Shown here: positions 36,941-45,612 of the stretch, one piece after another
How the letters are laid out: each line of letters starts with the position of its first letter
How positions within the stretch are numbered: position 1 is the stretch's first letter
Origin: Frateuria aurantia DSM 6220
GTDB taxonomy: Bacteria > Pseudomonadota > Gammaproteobacteria > Xanthomonadales > Rhodanobacteraceae
Length of the DNA: 64,000 nt
Direction of reading: 5' to 3'
Assembly (NCBI RefSeq): GCF_000242255.2
Contig: NC_017033.1
Coordinates: 1,302,001-1,366,000, forward strand
Notes under the pieces: model-generated
Database searches by the model: none
Seen by the model: only the letters and a program-made list of their open reading frames with translations
What the model was told of the DNA's origin: nothing
Made by a program: the position numbers and the translations under genes

Positions 36941-37972
36941 TCAGCTTCCGGCTGGATAGAATTGCGCGAACCATTGCCGGAATCTGGCAATGGAACGATC
37001 TTCATCGCACAGCAGTGGTCTGGGGCGGTAGATCTTGTGGTTCCAGATCGGGAGGTCGGCCAGTACGCCGGAAAGATCACCATGCTGGCCGATCTTCTCC
37101 TGTTTCATATTGGCCAACGCCCGGGCTTCATATGATCCAGGGGGATAGTCCGGGTGGGAAAACAGCATCCGCAGCGTGCTTCGCTGGGGCGTGACGGGTG
37201 TGACCAGAAACAGCATGCCAAGCTGGATCTGGCGGGTATAGAGGACATGCATCTGGCCAGGCCCGATCTGATGGATTGCAATGCGGTAATGGCATGGAGT
37301 GAGGATACCGTCCGGGTCGATGAATTCGATATCGGCCTCGATGATGACGTGCCGATGGATACCCTGGTAGCGGGTCGTGCCGGGAAGGACTGCGGCATGA
37401 CCATGCACATATTTGAGATGGGCGTGGTCGGCACTGTTTTCGAGAATATCCTGGGTCGAGCAGGCGATGTCGAACTCCATGCCTTCAGGTTTTGACCATG
37501 CAGTACCGGCGGCTTGATTCGCGCTTGCCAGTGGCCAATGCGGCGAATCATCCTCTGGGTGGTACCAGGCCCATAGCAGGGTGCCGTCATCGATTACGGG
37601 CAGGGATCGGATCAGACGGCGTTTGCCGACCAGCGCCCCGGGCCTGTCGGTATAGGGAATATCCCGGCAATAGCCATGGATATCAAAGCCCCAGGCATGG
37701 AAAGGGCAGCGCAGCAGGTTGCCGTCCACCCGCCCGCCTACGCCGAGATGGGCGCCGAGGTGGGGGCAATGGGCATCGAGCAGGCCGGGCGTACCATCCA
37801 GGCCGCGAAACATCACCCACTCCTGGTCGAAACCATGAAAGCGCAGAACCTCGCCGGCCGTGATGACGTCGGACCGGTTCAGGCAGAACCATCCGAAAGG
37901 CAGGACATGGCCGTAGCCACGGTCGCCTTTTAGCGCAGGGGGTGAGGTCGGGTCGGCGGGCGAGGGCGGCAT
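36941..37972 (-). CDS. KshA-like Rieske non-heme iron oxygenase
   Basis: A ~343-residue oxygenase that would hydroxylate a hydrophobic, probably terpenoid, substrate using electrons from a separate reductase (none in the window). Rieske ligands are C69, H71, C89 and H92 (CPHLGAHLG...CPFHAWGF). The mononuclear iron site is in ENSADHAHLKYVHG, with D182, H185 and H190; the C-terminal RPRPLLCDED with FRQWFAQFY is the 3-ketosteroid 9-alpha-hydroxylase pattern. Start at 37972 is 43 bases past the terpene synthase stop; a longer frame from 38077 would overlap that gene. Last gene of the P450-terpene synthase operon. Confidence 0.9.
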   Translation of the reverse strand: MPPSPADPTSPPALKGDRGYGHVLPFGWFCLNRSDVITAGEVLRFHGFDQEWVMFRGLDGTPGLLDAHCPHLGAHLGVGGRVDGNLLRCPFHAWGFDIHGYCRDIPYTDRPGALVGKRRLIRSLPVIDDGTLLWAWYHPEDDSPHWPLASANQAAGTAWSKPEGMEFDIACSTQDILENSADHAHLKYVHGHAAVLPGTTRYQGIHRHVIIEADIEFIDPDGILTPCHYRIAIHQIGPGQMHVLYTRQIQLGMLFLVTPVTPQRSTLRMLFSHPDYPPGSYEARALANMKQEKIGQHGDLSGVLADLPIWNHKIYRPRPLLCDEDRSIARFRQWFAQFYPAGS

Positions 37973-38015
37973 GGCAGGACACTCGTTCTGGCGAAGGGTA
38001 TGGACGCGGATGTCG

Positions 38016-39152
38016 TCAGGACTCTGGCGGCAAGCCGGACCTGTGCCAGCCGTCGACGCCGGTATGGCGTGCGCCAATCACCATTTTCATGGCCTGATTC
38101 CCGGTGACGGCCAGCCAGCGTTGATATCGAATGCAGTCGCGATGCCAGAAGCCGAAGCCGGTGTCCATATAGCGAAGCTGTTCCAGAAAGGCGGCGATCC
38201 GTTCGTTGAATCCGGGCGGCGACTGCTGCTGCAGCTTGACCGCAAGCCGGTCAAAATCATCGACCGCCGTATCATGGATCTTGAGGATCTCCAGGCAGGA
38301 GGTTTCCAGCGAACAGTGGTGGATCTGCTGGTGGAACAGTACAAGATTGGAGGCGTGCTGTTGGTGGCGGATATCCTTTGGCACGCCGACCAGATCATTG
38401 ATCAGGCAGCATATCAGGGCGGCCTTGTCGATCAGCGTGGCATAGTCTGTGCTCCTCAGGGTTGCTTCCGGCAATTCAAAGCCCACCGCTCGTTCCAACG
38501 GCAAGCTGTTCGGGCGGATGCCGACGGTGACGGCACGCAGTTGCAGGGCTTGTTGCAGGGTTCGGTCATCAAGATGCCCGGCTTGACGAACCTGCTGCTC
38601 GGCAATGGCATGCAGGGCCCACTCCTGCATTTTCATGGCAAAACGCCGTCGCCATGCCATGCTTGCACCCAGGCGTTGATAAGCGTCGCCGATATCGGCA
38701 AAGGCCCTGACATAGGCGTTTTCGCGGCGACGCGCCGGCAGCGGTTCACCGGCCAGTGCGGCCATGGCATCGGCCAGATCCTCGCCATAGGCGCAGGCCG
38801 GTTCAACGCAGCGATCGTCCCACAGCAGCCACATGGTGATGTATTTGCAATAGGCCAGCGCATGCTCGCAAGAGGCCATGGAATGGGAGTAACCGGCGTA
38901 GTGCCTGGGTTCCATGGCCTGCACATGCTGCAAGGTGTGCGGGTCGTCCAGCAGACCGAGGGACTGCATCCAGCGGATCGTCTCGTCTTCGATGGTCTGT
39001 GCAAACCGGGACAGCGGCACCGGGGCGAACCAGTGCCATGGATAGCGCACATGGATCGGCCTGAGCTGCAGTGTCGCGGGCAGTTCCAGGCAGCTGTCCA
39101 GCACGAGGGTGGGCGCAATGGCTGGTGTGATATCGGGTGAGGATATGGCCAT
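38016..39152 (-). CDS. Class I terpene synthase (cyclase)
   Basis: A 378-residue bacterial terpene cyclase. The metal-binding Asp-rich motif is WDDRCVE (D112, D113, E117; the DDxxxE form). The NSE motif is NDLVGVPKD (N252, D253, G256, K259, D260), with Gly for the usual Ser and Asp for Glu. R206 lies exactly 46 residues before it, as expected for the diphosphate sensor. R343-Y344 is the C-terminal RY pair. All elements needed for ionising farnesyl or geranylgeranyl diphosphate are present; product and chain length cannot be read. It follows the P450 by 18 bases. Confidence 0.9.
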   Translation of the reverse strand: MAISSPDITPAIAPTLVLDSCLELPATLQLRPIHVRYPWHWFAPVPLSRFAQTIEDETIRWMQSLGLLDDPHTLQHVQAMEPRHYAGYSHSMASCEHALAYCKYITMWLLWDDRCVEPACAYGEDLADAMAALAGEPLPARRRENAYVRAFADIGDAYQRLGASMAWRRRFAMKMQEWALHAIAEQQVRQAGHLDDRTLQQALQLRAVTVGIRPNSLPLERAVGFELPEATLRSTDYATLIDKAALICCLINDLVGVPKDIRHQQHASNLVLFHQQIHHCSLETSCLEILKIHDTAVDDFDRLAVKLQQQSPPGFNERIAAFLEQLRYMDTGFGFWHRDCIRYQRWLAVTGNQAMKMVIGARHTGVDGWHRSGLPPES

Positions 39153-39170
39153 GGGAGCTCCTGGCGCCGT

Positions 39171-40877
39171 CTAATCCGCGGGACTCGTGCGCTGACGGAA
39201 ACGAAGCCTGAAACTTGCATCGTGCATGCCGGTAAAGCTGCCGCGTTCCAGTGGCAGTATGTAGTCGGGGCTTGGCAGCTCGATATCGAATCGTCGCAGC
39301 AGATGGCAGATGACGATCTTCTGTTCCATCAGCGAGAACAGCCGCCCCGCACAAATGCGTGGCCCGGTACCAAACGGCAGATAGGCATGGCTGAATTGCG
39401 AGGATTCGCCAGTGAAACGTTCAGGATCAAATCGCTCGGGTTGCGTCCATTCCCGTGGATTCATATGGATGGCGTGAATATTGATGCTGACCAGGGTGCC
39501 GATTGGAATCTGGTAACCGGCCAGCTCGGTGGCCCGGGTCGTGGTGCGCGGATTCTGATGGGCCAGCGGCGAATAGATTCGCATGCTTTCCAGAATGAAG
39601 CGGCTCAAGGTATGAAATGATTGCAGGCTTCTGAAGGCGAGGCTGTGACGGCCATCCTCGTGATGACCCGGTTGAGCGAAGGCCGCGTCCAGATCCGGGA
39701 AGAGTTCGGTCGCCTCCTGCCGTATCTGTTGCTGCCATTGCGGATATCTGGCCAGGTGATACAAGACACCGCCCAGCGCGACCTGGGTGGTTTCATGGCT
39801 GGCCAGTACCATCGCGATGATGTTGTTGCGCAGCTCCTCGTCGCTCAGATGTTCCTCGGCATGCTCGCGCAAAAGAAGTTCCAGTACATGGTTGCGGGGC
39901 GTTTCACTCTGACGGTTTCGGGTGCTCCGGACCAGGTTGAGGACCAGTTGATCCAGAAGCGTCATGGAACGCTGCAGGCGGCGATTGGAAGGCAGTGGCA
40001 GCTGATTGATGATTGGCAGCATGCGACGCAGGGGGTTGAACACCTGGGCGAGGATATAGTCGAGCGCATCGACGCCCGGATTGCGCTGCTGCTTCAAATG
40101 GTTGAAATCGTAGCCGAACAAGGCTTCGCCTGCGCTGTCCAGAGAGACTGCCTTCAGCCACCGTTGCAGCTTGATATCAGCCGTGCCGGTTGCTGGTAGC
40201 TGGCTTGCGATGCTTTCGCAAAGCAGGAGCGCCTTGCGCCTGAATATGGGGGAAAACAGGTGCACCCTGTTCAACGGGGGGTGTGTGATCCGCCGGATCC
40301 GGCGCCAAGCCTCGCCGTTGGCCAGCACCACATTGTTGTTGCCTACCCATTGGTAGTAGAAAGGCATGTTGAGATCACGCGGATCACTTTTGGCAAACAC
40401 GTCCAATGCGGTGGAAATGCGTCCGGCCAATCTGGAACAGGTGACCACAACGATGGGCATGGTACCCAGAAACATCAGGTAGATATCGCCGTAACGCCGC
40501 ATGCGTTGCAGGTCGATATCCCTCAGCTGGGTTTGCCGGCGCAAAGCGATATCGCAGAAAGTACGCAGTGCGCCAAGCACTGGAAGTCGTTCAGGGCCGG
40601 TGTTGTCGATACCGGTAACACGACGGAACCGGCGGGCCTGTCGTTGATTGTGCCAGGAAGTCCAGGCGGCCGCAGCAATTGCAAGGCCCGCGGCCAACGC
40701 TATACCGAGGACTGGGTGCAGGAGCCAGGCTCCGATCAGAGTGATGATGATGGCAAGGTACAAGAGCCAAAGTGCAAAGGCAGGTTTGCCTTTGGCGGGC
40801 GGCACCGAATGGGGGTGGGGCGATATCGTGATATCGGTCCTTGCGGAACAAGGGCATTCCCTTTGGATTGGCGACAT
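39171..40877 (-). CDS. Cytochrome P450 with N-terminal membrane anchor
   Basis: The 568-residue product from the ATG at 40877 is longer than usual bacterial P450s. Residues ~33-75 are very hydrophobic (FALWLLYLAIIITLIGAWLL, then LGIALAAGLAIAAAAW), probably two membrane helices. The I-helix reads MVLASHETT with Ser in place of Gly, the K-helix E-x-x-R is ESMR, and the heme loop is FGTGPRICAGR with the Cys ligand near 510. First gene of the operon with the terpene synthase and Rieske oxygenase; it likely oxidises the cyclised terpene. Redox partners are not encoded nearby. Confidence 0.9.
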   Translation of the reverse strand: MSPIQRECPCSARTDITISPHPHSVPPAKGKPAFALWLLYLAIIITLIGAWLLHPVLGIALAAGLAIAAAAWTSWHNQRQARRFRRVTGIDNTGPERLPVLGALRTFCDIALRRQTQLRDIDLQRMRRYGDIYLMFLGTMPIVVVTCSRLAGRISTALDVFAKSDPRDLNMPFYYQWVGNNNVVLANGEAWRRIRRITHPPLNRVHLFSPIFRRKALLLCESIASQLPATGTADIKLQRWLKAVSLDSAGEALFGYDFNHLKQQRNPGVDALDYILAQVFNPLRRMLPIINQLPLPSNRRLQRSMTLLDQLVLNLVRSTRNRQSETPRNHVLELLLREHAEEHLSDEELRNNIIAMVLASHETTQVALGGVLYHLARYPQWQQQIRQEATELFPDLDAAFAQPGHHEDGRHSLAFRSLQSFHTLSRFILESMRIYSPLAHQNPRTTTRATELAGYQIPIGTLVSINIHAIHMNPREWTQPERFDPERFTGESSQFSHAYLPFGTGPRICAGRLFSLMEQKIVICHLLRRFDIELPSPDYILPLERGSFTGMHDASFRLRFRQRTSPAD

Positions 40878-41293
40878 GCAGTTCTCGCTGGCTTGGCCAA
40901 GGCTGATCCACTCACTGGCAGAGTGGAGCGATGCAGAACGGTACCGACCTGCGCCCTTGATAACGGGCCCATGGTGGTGGTTGCAAGCTGTCAGAACTGA
41001 CAGCTTGATCCTGCGGGGAAGGCGATGATTCATATTGAAAATGAACTGTGGGGACTGGAGTCATGCTCAGGCAGCGGCATATGGCATTGGCGATGGAGTC
41101 CGAGCGGGTTTCCCTGCAGGCACCTGCCGTACCTCATCACGAAGGATCCCTGACTTGGCGGAGCAGGCATTCCGGATCGGCGCGAGTGAAGGCAGACGGT
41201 ACCTGCGCTCCAATCGATGCACGGCACCGGTGCAGGCATGAAGCCATGGCTCGGGATGCACGCTGAGTGGGCCATCCGGACAGGCTCGATGCC
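40878..41293. other. Divergent control region between P450 operon and thrS-like gene
   Basis: It holds the lux-box palindrome (40984-41007). On the minus strand a weak -10 (TATCAA, 40962-40957) lies where a promoter activated from that box would need it. On the plus strand CATATT at 41031-41036 is a comparable candidate toward the synthetase gene. I see no other gene. Confidence 0.4.
40984..41007 (-). promoter_or_regulatory. Lux-box-like palindrome upstream of the P450-terpene operon
   Basis: Left arm CAAGCTGTCAG and its exact reverse complement are separated by two bases (AA), 24 bases in all. The core has the LuxR-family spacing CT-N12-AG. It is centred ~118 bases before the P450 ATG and ~298 bases before the synthetase start. 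The likely reader is the LuxR protein encoded at 36.2 kb. Confidence 0.65.
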
Positions 41294-43231
41294 ATGCCGA
41301 TGCTGAGCATCCGTATCGATGGTCGGGAGCATCGATTCGAGCAGGGCATCAGCGTCAGCGAAGTGGCCTGCGCCATTGGAGCGGCTGCCGAAGGCCAATG
41401 GTTATTGGGCGGCTATCTCGATGGGCAATGGGTGATGCCCGATCACCGCATTGAGTGCAATGGCCGCCTGCATGTCGTCACCGAGTCTTCACCCGAGGCG
41501 CTGGATCTGCTGCGCCATGGCCTTGCCTTTCTGCTGGCTGCAGCTGTGCGGCATCTGCATTCCGGCAGTGCAGCTGGGTCGATCCAGATGACGGAGACCG
41601 GGTTTGCGATGGACTTCGATACCGGGCGGCCGCTGCTGGCTGCCGAACTGGGCCCGATCCAGGCTCATATGCAGCGAGCACTGGCGCAGGGTCAAGCGGT
41701 GATCAGTCACCAGGTCGGGCGCGAAGAGGCCCTTTCCATGCTGTCGATGCCTGACGAGCGGTATCAGCGTCAGCTGGCGGAGCGATGGCTTCCGGCGCAG
41801 ACGCTGTGGACGCATGCGCTAGCTGAGTTCGTCCTGATCTCCATCCGGCCGATGCCGGCGCTGATCGAGTCGCACTGCGCATTCAGGTTGATGCAGGTTT
41901 CAGGAGCCTATTGGAACGGTGACAGCACGCAACCGATGTTGACGCGCATTCATGTGGCCGCCTGGTTTCATGCGGATCATTTGCAACGCAGCCTGGATCA
42001 GTTGCAGGAGATCGAAAAGCGCGACCATCGCAAGCTGGGCAAGCAGCTGGATCTGTTCCACTTCGAGGAGCAGGCCCCCGGCATGGTGTACTGGCACCCC
42101 GCCGGCTGGTCGTTGTGGCAGGTCATCGAGCAGTATGTCCGTGATGACTTTCGAAAGAGCGGATATCAGGAGGTGCGCGGCCCGCAGCTGATGGATGTGC
42201 AATTGTGGAAACGTTCCGGGCATTGGCGGCACTATCAGCAGCATATGTTCCTCACCGAATCGGAAAGACGCCGCTATGCCGTCAAGCCGATGAGCTGCCC
42301 CGGGCACGTGGAAATCTACAAGGCCGGGCACCATAGCTATCGCGACCTTCCCGTTCGCTATGCCGAGTTCGGCAATTGCCATCGCAATGAGCCCTCAGGT
42401 GCTCTGCATGGCCTGTTGCGGGTGCGGGGCTTCACTCAGGATGACGGCCATGTGTTCTGCACCGCTGATCAGATCGAGGCGGAAGTGGCGGCCTTCCATC
42501 GGCAGGCGATGCAGGTCTATCGCGACTTCGGTTTTGATGCCATCAGCCTCAAGCTGGCGTTGCGCCCGCCGCGGCGGATGGGGGATGATGCCAGCTGGGA
42601 CCGCACGGAAGGGGCGCTGCGTTCAGCACTGGCCAGGGCCGATATCGCCTGGGATGAGTTGCCAGGCGAGGGCGCTTTCTATGGCCCCAAGCTGGAGTAT
42701 CACCTGAGCGATTCGATGGGGCGCAACTGGCAGCTGGGGACCTTGCAGGTGGATTTTCTGATGCCCGAACGACTCGATGCAACTTTTGTCGATGCCCATG
42801 GGCAGCGACGTCATCCGGTGATGCTGCACCGGGCCATTCTGGGATCGATGGAGCGCTTCATCGGCATTCTGATCGAGCATTGCGGTGGCTGGTTTCCGCT
42901 GTGGCTGGCTCCCGTGCAGGCCGTAGTACTCAGCGTCGGCATCCAGCAGGCAGACTATGCCGTCAAGGTTGCGACCGGGCTGCAGGAGCGGGGCATTCGC
43001 TGCCATGCCGATATCCGGCATGAAACCCTGGCGTTGAAGACCCGTGAGCACAGCCTGCGCAAGGTCCCGTATCTGCTGATTGCGGGCGACCGCGAGGCAC
43101 GCTCCGCCTCGGTGACGATGCGCGCCCGTCGGGGCGAGCCGTCGCGTACCCTGCCCTGGCAGGCCTTTGCGCAGCTGGTCGAACACAAGCCTTTCCGTTT
43201 CAATGGCCACCCGCGAGAAAGCGAAACATGA
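41294..43231 (+). CDS. Threonyl-tRNA synthetase with degenerate editing site (probable second copy)
   Basis: A ~645-residue ThrRS: N-terminal TGS domain (MLSIRIDGREH), editing domain, class II catalytic core and anticodon domain (PVQAVVLSVG...). Catalytic zinc ligands are kept (Cys in MSCPGH, His in DDGHVFC, His in VMLHRAILGSMERF). In the editing domain the second His of H-x3-H is Phe (RHGLAF), and the C-x3-H site reads S-x3-M (ISIRPM). So mischarged Ser-tRNA is unlikely to be cleared. The family motif around WQCGT reads WQLGTLQ. Start choice between 41267, 41294 and 41300 is uncertain. It stands apart from any translation operon, next to the terpenoid genes. Confidence 0.9.
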   Translation: MPMLSIRIDGREHRFEQGISVSEVACAIGAAAEGQWLLGGYLDGQWVMPDHRIECNGRLHVVTESSPEALDLLRHGLAFLLAAAVRHLHSGSAAGSIQMTETGFAMDFDTGRPLLAAELGPIQAHMQRALAQGQAVISHQVGREEALSMLSMPDERYQRQLAERWLPAQTLWTHALAEFVLISIRPMPALIESHCAFRLMQVSGAYWNGDSTQPMLTRIHVAAWFHADHLQRSLDQLQEIEKRDHRKLGKQLDLFHFEEQAPGMVYWHPAGWSLWQVIEQYVRDDFRKSGYQEVRGPQLMDVQLWKRSGHWRHYQQHMFLTESERRRYAVKPMSCPGHVEIYKAGHHSYRDLPVRYAEFGNCHRNEPSGALHGLLRVRGFTQDDGHVFCTADQIEAEVAAFHRQAMQVYRDFGFDAISLKLALRPPRRMGDDASWDRTEGALRSALARADIAWDELPGEGAFYGPKLEYHLSDSMGRNWQLGTLQVDFLMPERLDATFVDAHGQRRHPVMLHRAILGSMERFIGILIEHCGGWFPLWLAPVQAVVLSVGIQQADYAVKVATGLQERGIRCHADIRHETLALKTREHSLRKVPYLLIAGDREARSASVTMRARRGEPSRTLPWQAFAQLVEHKPFRFNGHPRESET

Positions 43232-43560
43232 CCATCCGGCCCCATGATGCGGGTAGTCGATCCTGTCCAGCCACGACTGCCAGGTTATGGTTGGATGAAA
43301 CCACCTTTGCCTGGACGGCGGCGGCCCTGGTACCACCCTCAGTCCTTGCTGTATTCCGACGACATCAGGTGCTGTTGGAGGCGGTGAGCTGATTCGATTT
43401 CGCCGAAATCGATGGCCGGATGCTCGGTGGCGACGACGACCATCGACCGCTCTGGCAGGACGCGGTCATGGTCTGTGCCGCATGGCCATCAGGTGACCTT
43501 GCGCATCCAGCGGATGACTCCGCTTGCGCCATAAAGCACTTCAATCCTTCCAATCTTGTC
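43232..43560. other. Intergenic stretch without a recognisable gene
   Basis: It separates the thrS-like gene from the convergent GH32 gene. I see no gene, RNA or clear terminator. Confidence 0.4.
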
Positions 43561-45255
43561 TCAGACCTCGCCGGACCAGGTAGAGCGTTCCATCGTCTTG
43601 GCCAGCGGATGGAGTTCGACGGCATGCACGATGGCATCACTGCCGCTGGTATGCAGGCGCAGCAAATTGAGCGGTGCCGCCGGATAGATCAGGGCGGTGC
43701 CGACTTCCATGCCGTCCTGGGTAAAGACTTCCACGGAGCAGGCGTCCAGAATGATGCGAAACCTGGCCCGGCGATCACGCGGCGCGATCGGGGTCGAGAA
43801 CTGGCCGGTGAAAAAGGGCTGGCTGAAACCGCGCAGACGGCTGCGATCCAGCCAGGCCTGCTGGGCCAGTGCATCGACGCCGATGGAAAGCATTTCACCC
43901 TGATCATTGCTGAACTCGATGGCGAAGCGGCCGCCGCGTCCTTTGCCACCCGCCGCCGGACCCGATGGGTCATTGTCGATCTCGAACGTGATCGACAATT
44001 CGATGGCCTGGCCTTCCGGCAGGGCGACTTGACGTGCGCTGCCGGCATCGATGCGGCCGGGGTCCATGGCGATGCGCGGTCCGCGCAGGGCTTCAAGTCC
44101 CGCCGGTTGCTGTGCCAGCCGCAGTCCCTGGATGGGATCATGGGCCAGCGACATCTCGCGCGGCAGTGTCATCAGTCCGCGCCAGGCATGAGTGGGGACC
44201 TCCTGGCAGTATTGCCAGTTGCCCATCCAGGCAATGGCGGTGGGCTTTTCCACGCCGGCATAGAACTGCAGTGCATAGAAATCCTTGGCAAAGTCGATGA
44301 TCTGCGCCACAGGACGATCTGCTGTGAACGCTCTGCCGTCGAAATCGCCGACAAAATACTGGGTGCAGCTGCCACCCTGGGGTGATCCGGGATTGATCGA
44401 GACAAACAGTACCCAGCGGCTGCCACCGTCGGCCACGGGAAGCTCGACCAGATTGGGACATTCGTAATCGATGCCGAGCAGGCCGGCCGGACCGAAGCGG
44501 CTGGCCTCGGTCCAATGCTGCAGGTCCGGTGAGGTGAAGAATCCGATCTGGTGCAGGCGTGACAGGGCGACGACCATCACCCATTGCCCGCTGGGCGCAT
44601 GGAAGATCACCTTGGGATCCCGAAAAGAATCACTATGCAGGTCGAGCACCGGATTGCCGGGCGCATCGGTCAGGGTCTGTCCATCCAGGCCGGTGGCAAT
44701 CCACTGCGTCTGGCTGTGAGCGCTGGCGCGGGTGTAGATCGCCACCATGCCGGTCTGGCCGGCTTTGAACAGTCCGGAGAGATTGTCCGGATCGGCCACC
44801 ACGCTGCCGGTGAAGGCTTCGCCGGACGGGGTCTCGTCGATGGCGATGGGCTGATCATGCCAGTGATACAGGTCGCTGCTGGTGGCATGCCCCCAGTGCA
44901 CGTGACCGGCCAGCGAGGCGTCGGGGTCGTACTGGAAGTAGAGGTGGTAGAGCCCGTCTCGGTGCAGCAGGCCGTTGGGGTCATTCATGAAGCCCAGCTT
45001 CGGCGAATAGTGAATCGCCGGTCGATACATGATGTCGACGGCAGCGGGTGCCAGTGACTGGTGATTGCCGCCGGGACGATCGGCCAGCTCGGGATGCGAG
45101 GCGTTGGGCTCGTGCTTGCCGCGCTTGCCATTGGCTGCCATGCCGTTCTGGCTGGCCGGAACGGCTTCGGCGCCCAGGCTGATGGCTGCGGCACCAGTGG
45201 CCAGCAGACCCAGCATGGCCCGGCGGGGAAGGGGCGGGTTCGAAATGTCGCTCAT
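43561..45255 (-). CDS. Exported GH32 fructan/sucrose hydrolase (levanase-like)
   Basis: A 564-residue glycoside hydrolase family 32 enzyme. The N-terminus has a twin-arginine-type signal (PRRAMLGLLATGAAAISLGA). The nucleophile Asp is D92 in FMNDPNGLL, the transition-state Asp is in SFRDPKV, and the acid/base Glu is in YECPNL. A C-terminal beta-sandwich follows (IELSITFEI...CSVEVFTQDG). It should release fructose from levan, inulin or sucrose outside the cytoplasm. No fructose transporter or levansucrase is adjacent. Confidence 0.93.
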   Translation of the reverse strand: MSDISNPPLPRRAMLGLLATGAAAISLGAEAVPASQNGMAANGKRGKHEPNASHPELADRPGGNHQSLAPAAVDIMYRPAIHYSPKLGFMNDPNGLLHRDGLYHLYFQYDPDASLAGHVHWGHATSSDLYHWHDQPIAIDETPSGEAFTGSVVADPDNLSGLFKAGQTGMVAIYTRASAHSQTQWIATGLDGQTLTDAPGNPVLDLHSDSFRDPKVIFHAPSGQWVMVVALSRLHQIGFFTSPDLQHWTEASRFGPAGLLGIDYECPNLVELPVADGGSRWVLFVSINPGSPQGGSCTQYFVGDFDGRAFTADRPVAQIIDFAKDFYALQFYAGVEKPTAIAWMGNWQYCQEVPTHAWRGLMTLPREMSLAHDPIQGLRLAQQPAGLEALRGPRIAMDPGRIDAGSARQVALPEGQAIELSITFEIDNDPSGPAAGGKGRGGRFAIEFSNDQGEMLSIGVDALAQQAWLDRSRLRGFSQPFFTGQFSTPIAPRDRRARFRIILDACSVEVFTQDGMEVGTALIYPAAPLNLLRLHTSGSDAIVHAVELHPLAKTMERSTWSGEV

Positions 45256-45612
45256 GAAAAACCGGATCGTGTTGCGGTTCCCATGGTAATCATCCTTGAC
45301 GGGATCCGGTCAAGCCGGACCTGTCGTCAGGCGGCCGCAGTATCCGGCCTTGGAGCAGACGGCAGTGGTTTCGCATGGGGGAAGGACGAGCGCGCCGGGT
45401 GGTTTCAGGCAGGGATGGACGCCGGGGGATATATCGCCGGCGAGCTCTGGACGAGAGTCGTCATGCCTTTGCTGCGAAAGCCGAGCTCAAGGCTCCTGAT
45501 CCATGAGGCCGGCCTCGGTCTGCCGGCCGCCTCGACGGACGAGGCGCGACGGACGCGGCAAGCTATCAATGGGGTCCGGCATGCTCCGGACCCCATTCCA
45601 GGCGAGGCCGGA
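45256..45612. other. Intergenic stretch without a recognisable gene
   Basis: Upstream of the GH32 gene and downstream of a small convergently oriented hypothetical gene. No gene or repeat is recognised. Confidence 0.4.

Noticed and set aside
39171-41033. P450 starting at 41033 with a 52-residue extra N-terminus
   Set aside because: The extra residues would be coded across the lux-box palindrome and lack a ribosome site; the ATG at 40877 fits better.
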